The notes under the pieces: model-generated
The model's input: only the letters and a program-made list of their open reading frames with translations
What the model was told of the DNA's origin: nothing
Databases searched by the model: none
Position numbers and translations under genes: made by a program
Shown: in pieces, positions 58,520-64,000 of the stretch
How positions within the stretch are numbered: position 1 is the first letter of the stretch
Layout of the letters: every line of letters starts with the position of its first letter
DNA from: Gammaproteobacteria bacterium
Lineage (GTDB): Bacteria > Pseudomonadota > Gammaproteobacteria > Enterobacterales > Alteromonadaceae
Assembly: GCA_018222405.1 (NCBI GenBank)
Contig: JAAFAI010000016.1
Span: 52,933 to 116,932, forward strand
Length of the DNA: 64,000 bases
Direction of reading: 5' to 3'

Positions 58520-59119
58520 TTAATTTTCACATCGATGTTCAGTAATACTAAACTCAAAAATTTCGCCACCTTCTTCTTTAACTACCAACTGCTCGCCATC
58601 CAGCCCAAAACTGAAATTACGCATCCAGTTTAACCTCGCTACCTCATTTAACTGATAACGCCCCAGTGGCTCAGGGCATTTCATATAAAAATAGTGATAG
58701 GCTTTTCCCATAGCGCCGGGATCAAAGGTATAGACATACACAGTATCATTACCAAATGTTTGTTCACGGTGAATATAATCAGCCGGAGAACTGAGTATTC
58801 CGCCAAATACAATGCCCAGTAGCAACATTGGGATCTGCACTGCCACTAATAACCAGGTTGAAATAACAAAAGCAGCTCGTAAAACGCCGCGCGTGATGGT
58901 GTTCTGCATAATCTGATATTTGAAGGCCATTAAATAGCCCGCTAATAAAACCATGCCTAGTTTGATAAAGATCAGATAGTCTCTTAGCGCATCCATCAGG
59001 GCAGGTGATTGCCAGTTTAAGCCCCAAAGCGTTGTGCCATGCATGCTTTCAATAAAAGGCAGATAAAGACAAACGATAATAAGAATAATGAGTCTGGGAG
59101 ACGCTTCCGTGTGTGGCAA
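58520..59119 (-). CDS. Hypothetical membrane protein between the tRNA-Ser copies
   Basis: 199 aa from a TTG with AAAGGA nine bases upstream. Three likely membrane helices in the first 115 residues (LIILIIVCLYLPFI, YLIFIKLGMVLLAGYLMAF, FVISTWLLVAVQIPMLLLGIVFGGIL) precede a soluble C-terminal domain with TVYVYTFDPGAMGKAYHYFY. No known family. It lies antisense to the tRNA genes between the two tRNA-Ser units. Confidence 0.6.
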   Translation of the reverse strand: MPHTEASPRLIILIIVCLYLPFIESMHGTTLWGLNWQSPALMDALRDYLIFIKLGMVLLAGYLMAFKYQIMQNTITRGVLRAAFVISTWLLVAVQIPMLLLGIVFGGILSSPADYIHREQTFGNDTVYVYTFDPGAMGKAYHYFYMKCPEPLGRYQLNEVARLNWMRNFSFGLDGEQLVVKEEGGEIFEFSITEHRCEN

Positions 59120-59387
59120 TGCAAATGATCCTTTGGGTTTAGCATCAGGCAGAAGTACTTACAAAGTTTATACGCTCGTAAGAGTTATGGTTCAAGCGCT
59201 CGCTTACCAAAGGTGCAATTTGTATAACCGGTTAGAGGAAGCGAACGATAAAATAGCTTGCGAAGTAAAATTACCGACAAAACATACAAAAATTCACCGT
59301 CAGTGGCGCTTTTCTAAGCAAATGGTTTAGTTACTTAAAGTTTCCCTTTACAGACACAAAAATATCATTATGATACGCATCACTTCA

Positions 59388-59479
59388 GGAGAGTTGGCAG
59401 AGTCCGGTTGAATGCACCTGACTTGAAATCAGGCGAAGGGTCAAACCTTCCGGGGGTTCGAATCCCTCACTCTCCGCCA
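59388..59479 (+). tRNA. tRNA-Ser(UGA), copy 2
   Basis: 92 nt, identical in sequence to copy 1, including the CCA end, anticodon TGA and long variable arm. It has its own promoter (TTTACA/TATGAT) and is followed by the same terminator, 1,212 bases downstream of copy 1. Confidence 0.97.
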
Positions 59480-59544
59480 TATCTGAGAAACCCGCACATG
59501 TTGCGGGTTTTTTATTGTCTGAAACAAAATATCTAAGCTAAACA

Positions 59545-59675
59545 TGAGGGTGAGAACCCCCGGTAGGGGTTTGACAAATCGACAGGACAGTCGATTTGCA
59601 CAGCCTTCAGGCTGCTCTTAATTTATTAAGGGTGAGCGCCATGGATGGCGCGAATGAATCCCTCACTCTCCGCCA
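59545..59675 (+). ncRNA. Structured tRNA-linked element, copy 2
   Basis: Same five hairpins and closing pairing as copy 1. Seven bases differ: most lie in loops or linkers, and one stem change turns a C-G pair into T-G in hairpin 4. It ends with the same 20-base copy of the tRNA-Ser 3' end (59656-59675), again exactly 196 bases beyond that of the tRNA itself. Here no terminator follows; foreign sequence with an integrase relic begins instead. Confidence 0.5.
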
Positions 59676-59771
59676 CATTCTGTACAGGCCTCGCAACTAG
59701 CGGGGCCTCGTCGTTTCTAAGGCATGGAAGAAGGACTATCGCTTGTCCACTCGTACATTGAGGTGGTACAA

Positions 59772-60074
59772 ATGCCAATTATAACTGGTCCTTGGAAACA
59801 TCCCGATACTGGCGTCTACTACTCTCGACACGCTGTTCCCGCTGACCTCAGAGAGTCACTAGGGCACTCATTGCTTAAAAAATTCCTTTGAACCGAAGGT
59901 CAGAACGAAGCGAAGCGGCTTATCGTTCCTCATATTGTCGAATCCGATGAACGGTTCCATATGGCCCTCCTTAGGTTGTCCGAAGGGCCTGACTTTCCGT
60001 TAAACCCCAAAGACGCCGCCCGTTGGTATGAGCGGATGGTCCGTGAGATTGACGATAAGGCAGGGGACGTGTAA
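59772..60074 (+). pseudogene. Phage integrase N-terminal relic (DUF6538-like)
   Basis: From ATG the product MPIITGPWKHPDTGVYYSRHAVPADLRESLG has the sequence of the DUF6538 domain at the start of tyrosine-type phage integrases. An in-frame TGA interrupts it after LLKKFL, yet the same frame continues EGQNEAKRLIVPHIVE ... to a TAA at codon 101. The catalytic domain is gone. It lies 97 bases after a copy of the tRNA-Ser 3' end, the type of place used by such integrases. Confidence 0.7.
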
Positions 60075-60452
60075 CTCCTTAAGAGCACTATCGTTGTGGC
60101 CTTTATGGTGGGGTTTATTACTGACCTGCACATTACTTTGGGTTGAGCGGAAATTCCGGACGGAAAGGGTTGAGATAAAAAGTGCTTAAACCAATCGGCG
60201 CTTAACGGTCTTCCCTGTGTTAAATACAGCCTAAGACGTCTTCCCATAATTAATGTCTCGGATTTATCGTCTGATTTATACCCATACAGCGAAATTAACA
60301 TCTATTTAGGCTTACCTTTACCGGTGTTTTTGATTAATATGCGCTGTATTGGCACAGGAAAAGGTGCAATTGCTCGCGAAGTAAGTGAGAGGCGAGCGGG
60401 GTACAGGACACCTTTCATTAATAATGACTAAAACAGCCGAAGTGAGTAATAC
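60075..60452. other. Region between the integrase relic and uvrY
   Basis: No intact gene; probably the rest of a decayed element plus the uvrY promoter region. A weak palindromic stretch GCGAAGTAAGTGAGAGGCGAGC is near 60376 and no terminator was found. Confidence 0.5.
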
Positions 60453-61091
60453 ATGATCAAGATAGCGCTAGTAGATGATCATGACCTGGTGAGAACGGGT
60501 ATCAGACGTATTCTTGAGGATGTCGCCGACTTTTCTGTAGTATGTGAAGCAAAAGATGGTGAATCAGCCGTAAAGAACTGCAGGAAGCTTGCGCCTGACG
60601 TTGTATTAATGGATTTAAATATGCCGGGCATTGGTGGTCTTGAAGCCACACGCCAAATTTTACGCATTGGTGAGAGCATTAAAGTAATTGGTCTCTCCAT
60701 GCAAAAAGAGGATCCTATTCCGTCTCAGGTAATACAGGCGGGAGCCTTTGGTTTTTTAACCAAAGACGCCGAGCCGGAAGAGATGATAAATGCGATATAC
60801 AAAGTGGCCTCTGGTCAGAAGTACCTGAGCCCGGAAATTGCCCAACGCATTGCAATGAGCAAATTATCGCCGGATAACGATAATCCTTTCAGCGATTTAT
60901 CCGGGCGTGAACTGGATATTGCCATTCGCATAACCCGTGGTCAGAAGGTGCCGGATATCGCCGAGCAATTGCATATTGCCGCGAAGACCGTAAACACGTA
61001 TCGTTATCGCTTGTTCGATAAACTAGAAATCAGCACCGACGTTGAGCTAACCCACCTGGCATTACGCCATAAGCTTATTGAACTGTCGTAG
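60453..61091 (+). CDS. uvrY: Response regulator UvrY/GacA
   Basis: 212 aa. Receiver domain with phosphorylation site Asp 54 (VLMDLNMPG) and conserved DDH near the start and Lys (TKDAEP); C-terminal LuxR-type helix-turn-helix (SGRELDIAIRITRGQKVPDIAEQLHIAAKTVNTYRYRLFDKL). With the BarA sensor it activates csr small RNAs. It precedes uvrC by 16 bases, the usual uvrY-uvrC-pgsA order. Confidence 0.97.
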   Translation: MIKIALVDDHDLVRTGIRRILEDVADFSVVCEAKDGESAVKNCRKLAPDVVLMDLNMPGIGGLEATRQILRIGESIKVIGLSMQKEDPIPSQVIQAGAFGFLTKDAEPEEMINAIYKVASGQKYLSPEIAQRIAMSKLSPDNDNPFSDLSGRELDIAIRITRGQKVPDIAEQLHIAAKTVNTYRYRLFDKLEISTDVELTHLALRHKLIELS

Positions 61092-61107
61092 TTGCTGACA
61101 GGATTCA

Positions 61108-62925
61108 ATGACAGAATTTGATTCTAACGCTTTTCTCAAATCGTTAACTCATCAGCCCGGCGTGTACCGTATGTACAACGCCGCTGATGAGGTGATTTAT
61201 GTGGGCAAGGCCAAAAACCTGAAAAACCGGGTTTCCAGCTACTTTAAAGCGAACCTGGATAATCCCAAAACCATCGCCCTGGTGAGTCAGATCGCCCGTA
61301 TGGATGTAACGGTGGTTAACAGCGAAACCGAAGCGTTTCTGCTCGAAAATAACTTCATCAAAAAATATCGCCCACGCTATAACGTACTGTTACGTGACGA
61401 TAAGTCCTATCCTTTTATCTTTCTCTCAGCTCATGAACATCCCAGACTGGATTTTCACCGCGGTCCACAAAAGCGTAAGGGCGAATACTTCGGGCCTTAT
61501 CCCAGTGCCTGGGCGGTAAGAGAAAGCCTGCGTACCATGCAGAAACTGTTTCCGGTGCGTCAGTGTGAAGACAGCTACTATCGTGCTCGCAGTCGTCCGT
61601 GTTTGCAGTATCAGATGCAGCGTTGCTCAGCCCCCTGTGTAGAAGGCTATGTGAGTGATGAAGAGTATGCCGAACAGGTGCAGCTGGTGCGGCTGTTTCT
61701 GAAAGGGAAGAACCAGCAGGTAATCAATTCTTTAGCCGATAAAATGGAAGCCGCCAGTGAGCAGCTTAACTTTGAGGCAGCTGCCCGGTATCGCGACCAG
61801 ATTGGCGCGTTGCGTAAAGTGCAGGAGCGTCAGTGGGTGGCGGGTACCCAGGACGAAATGGATATTTTTGGTTTTGCCTATCGGGGCGGAATGGCTTGTA
61901 TTCAGGTGATGTTTATTCGTGATAGTCAGCTGCTGGGCAGTAAAGCATTTTTCCCGAAAATACCTTCTACTACTACCGAGTCCGAGATTTTCGAAGCGTT
62001 CCTGCTGCAGTTTTATCTGGCCGGTAATAAGATTATTCCAAAACAAATCGTGCTCCCTCAGGGGCTTTCAGATGAAGCGGCCATAGCCGATCTGCTGAGT
62101 CAGGAAGCGAAGCATAAAGTGCGGTTTTACCGCGGTGCCAGAGAAGAGAAAAAACAATACCTGCAGTTGGCCCAGGCCAACGCTAAAAATGCACTGGATG
62201 CCCAGTATGGCCAGCAAAAGTCGGTGTTTGCCCGCTATATCGATTTAGAGTCAGCCCTTGAGTGGGACGACCCTATCCAGCGCATGGAATGTTTTGATAT
62301 CAGCCACACTTCTGGTCAGCAAACCGTGGCGTCCTGTGTGGTCTTTAACCGTGAAGGCCCACTAAAGAGCGACTATCGCCGGTATAATATTGAAGGGATA
62401 ACCCCAGGTGATGACTATGCCGCCATGGCTCAGGCGCTCAAACGCCGGTATAAAAACGTGCAGGATGCCGAAAAAATTCCCGATATTCTGTTTATCGATG
62501 GTGGTAAAGGGCAGTTAGGGCAGGCCGAAGACTTTTTTGCCGACTGGCCCCACGACAAAAAACCATTACTGATTGGTGTAGCCAAAGGGACTACTCGTAA
62601 GCCTGGTCTGGAAACCTTAATTCTGGCTGATACGCACGATACCATCCCGCTTAATGCCGACAGGCCTGCGTTGCATTTAATTCAGCATATCCGTGATGAA
62701 TCGCACCGATTTGCTATCAGCGGGCATCGCAACCGTCGCCAAAAGGTTAAAACAACCAGTTCTCTGGAATCTATTCCAGGAGTAGGGGCCAAGCGCCGTC
62801 AGTCACTGCTTAAATACATGGGTGGACTGCAGGGACTGAAAAAAGCCAGCCGTAATGAGATTGCCAGTGTGCCGGGGATAAGTGACGAACTCGCCGAAAC
62901 CATTTACGATCATTTGCATAATTAA
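61108..62925 (+). CDS. uvrC: UvrABC system protein C
   Basis: 605 aa. N-terminal GIY-YIG nuclease (PGVYRMYN ... [18 protein letters not shown]) for the 3' incision, UVR motif ([27 protein letters not shown]), RNase H-like C-terminal nuclease ([33 protein letters not shown]) for the 5' incision, and two HhH motifs at the end. It cuts both sides of DNA lesions in nucleotide excision repair. Confidence 0.98.
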   Translation: MTEFDSNAFLKSLTHQPGVYRMYNAADEVIYVGKAKNLKNRVSSYFKANLDNPKTIALVSQIARMDVTVVNSETEAFLLENNFIKKYRPRYNVLLRDDKSYPFIFLSAHEHPRLDFHRGPQKRKGEYFGPYPSAWAVRESLRTMQKLFPVRQCEDSYYRARSRPCLQYQMQRCSAPCVEGYVSDEEYAEQVQLVRLFLKGKNQQVINSLADKMEAASEQLNFEAAARYRDQIGALRKVQERQWVAGTQDEMDIFGFAYRGGMACIQVMFIRDSQLLGSKAFFPKIPSTTTESEIFEAFLLQFYLAGNKIIPKQIVLPQGLSDEAAIADLLSQEAKHKVRFYRGAREEKKQYLQLAQANAKNALDAQYGQQKSVFARYIDLESALEWDDPIQRMECFDISHTSGQQTVASCVVFNREGPLKSDYRRYNIEGITPGDDYAAMAQALKRRYKNVQDAEKIPDILFIDGGKGQLGQAEDFFADWPHDKKPLLIGVAKGTTRKPGLETLILADTHDTIPLNADRPALHLIQHIRDESHRFAISGHRNRRQKVKTTSSLESIPGVGAKRRQSLLKYMGGLQGLKKASRNEIASVPGISDELAETIYDHLHN

Positions 62926-63023
62926 TAAGAATGCCCTTATATTAAATTCAATTGGCAGTTTCTTAATAGGTTATATCGTGTGACAATAGTCGCAATATAA
63001 AGGAAAACCCTTCCGAGTAGTTT

Positions 63024-63593
63024 ATGTGGACGATCCCTAACGTAATTACCCTAATCCGGGTAGTTCTGATCCCAATTTTTGTATGTGTGTATTTTCTGGA
63101 CTGGCGCTGGGCAAAAGAAACCGCAGCGTTCATTTTCTGGTTTGCGGCAATTACCGATTGGTTTGATGGCTATCTGGCTCGCAAGTTACAACAATCAACT
63201 CCTTTTGGTGCATTTTTAGATCCGGTCGCCGACAAACTCATAGTGGCTGCCGCATTATTAATGATTACTCATTCTTACGATTCGGTGTGGATCACCGTGC
63301 CGGCTATTTTACTCTTAGTGCGTGAAATTTACGTTTCAGCGCTAAGGGAATGGATGGGTTCCCAAGGCGTACGCGATACGGTACAGGTATCCTTTATAGG
63401 TAAAGCCAAGACCACTGCTCAAATGTTAGCCTTAATTGGTTTATTGTCGGGCCTGGAAGAATTTATGGGCTTCCCGATTTACTGGGTAACCCTAGGTTAT
63501 ATTTTACTGTATATCGCTACCTGGCTGTCGGTGTGGTCAATGATTAGCTACACAAAAGCAGCGTGGCCGCATCTTTCGGGCCTGAAGAATTAG
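63024..63593 (+). CDS. pgsA: CDP-diacylglycerol-glycerol-3-phosphate 3-phosphatidyltransferase
   Basis: 189 aa, several membrane helices. The CDP-alcohol phosphotransferase motif DWFDGYLARKLQQSTPFGAFLDPVADK (D-G-x2-A-R...G-x3-D-x3-D) is complete. It makes phosphatidylglycerol phosphate in the inner membrane. Follows uvrC. Confidence 0.97.
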   Translation: MWTIPNVITLIRVVLIPIFVCVYFLDWRWAKETAAFIFWFAAITDWFDGYLARKLQQSTPFGAFLDPVADKLIVAAALLMITHSYDSVWITVPAILLLVREIYVSALREWMGSQGVRDTVQVSFIGKAKTTAQMLALIGLLSGLEEFMGFPIYWVTLGYILLYIATWLSVWSMISYTKAAWPHLSGLKN

Positions 63594-63815
63594 TATTTTT
63601 TGAGCTAAATGACGGATTTATGACCAAACGATCCGTTTTTGGTGAAAATAGCGTCGAATGTGGTTTTTTAGTAGTTGACACCTTCGTTAGGGCAAGTAAA
63701 ATGCCTCCCACATTCGAAGCAGGACATACTGACCAGAATGGAACACAACAACTCAGCAGAGTTTTTACCAACAGGTAAGTGAACCATTCAGTAAGTTAAC
63801 CAGCAAGAAAACAAA
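63594..63815. other. Spacer between pgsA and the tRNA cluster
   Basis: No gene recognised; short frames have no support. A promoter for the tRNA genes should lie here, but no clear -35/-10 pair was found. Confidence 0.4.
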
Positions 63816-63891
63816 GCGGGAATAGCTCAGTTGGTAGAGCACAACCTTGCCAAGGTTGGGGTCGCGAGTTCGAATCTCGTTTCCCGCTCCA
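63816..63891 (+). tRNA. tRNA-Gly(GCC)
   Basis: 76 nt with encoded CCA. GCGGGAA pairs with TTCCCGC, the anticodon loop CTTGCCAAG gives GCC, and the T loop is GTTCGAATC. Position after pgsA fits the gammaproteobacterial glyW-cysT-leuZ cluster. Confidence 0.97.
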
Positions 63892-63945
63892 ATTTCTCGA
63901 ATGTTGCGTTTGCAGTAGACGGCCTCTCGTCACAACGCAATCAAA

Positions 63946-64000
63946 GGCGGAATGGCAGAATGGCTATGCAGCGGATTGCAAATCCGTGGATCTCGGTTCG
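63946..64000 (+). tRNA. tRNA-Cys(GCA), cut by window end
   Basis: The 5' 55 bases of a tRNA-Cys: GGCGGAATGGCAGAATGG, anticodon loop ATTGCAAAT (GCA), and the start of the T loop GGTTCG at the last bases. The 3' part lies beyond the window. Confidence 0.93.

Overview
The window comes from a marine-type gammaproteobacterium, most likely Alteromonadales (Alteromonas and relatives). The gene blocks gyrA/ubiG/nrdAB, serC-aroA-cmk-rpsA-ihfB-lapAB-pyrF, ald/lrp-ftsK-lolA-rarA-crcB-serS, tusDCBE and uvrY-uvrC-pgsA-tRNA are conserved gammaproteobacterial core. The order is inferred from gene content; nothing was searched.

Bases 1 to about 29.9 kb are accessory DNA, visibly more A/T-rich. A Shango-type anti-phage operon (sngA partial at the window edge, sngB, sngC) opens the region. 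Next come a lone PD-(D/E)XK protein and a run of integron-cassette-like genes separated by attC-like sites, first on the minus strand and then on the plus strand. A repeat of about 55-66 bp (GTCCGC...GTACGT...GCGGAC) recurs between them. An IS66 element interrupts an Mrr-like endonuclease with a clean 8-bp duplication, and an IS1182-type element sits inside one copy of the repeat. Further right are an IS21 relic, a sugar or carbonyl operon (Gfo/Idh dehydrogenase, EamA exporter, AraC regulator, aldo/keto reductase), a frameshifted LPS-type glycosyltransferase, a second IS21 relic, and a cluster of MbcA/ParS-like antitoxin-domain genes with a GNAT-like protein but no RES toxin.

The junction with the core genome is at the ribonucleotide reductase operon. 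It reads nrdA, nrdB, nrdB2, yfaE on the minus strand. The native-looking nrdB has lost its NrdA-docking C-terminus at the junction, while the A/T-richer second nrdB is complete. Two good NrdR boxes lie upstream of nrdA. From 31 kb on the window is core genome: DNA topology, serine and aromatic amino acids, ribosomal protein S1, LPS assembly control, pyrimidines, alanine catabolism, chromosome segregation, lipoprotein sorting, tRNA thiolation and nucleotide excision repair.

Two features stand out in the core part. Two intergenic hairpins have perfect 22-bp stems, share an outer sequence and differ in compensated inner sequence. Two tRNA-Ser(UGA) genes are each followed, at the same 196-bp period, by a copy of the tRNA 3' end closing a multi-hairpin element of about 132 bp; a decayed phage integrase lies just beyond. 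The window ends in tRNA-Gly and a cut-off tRNA-Cys.
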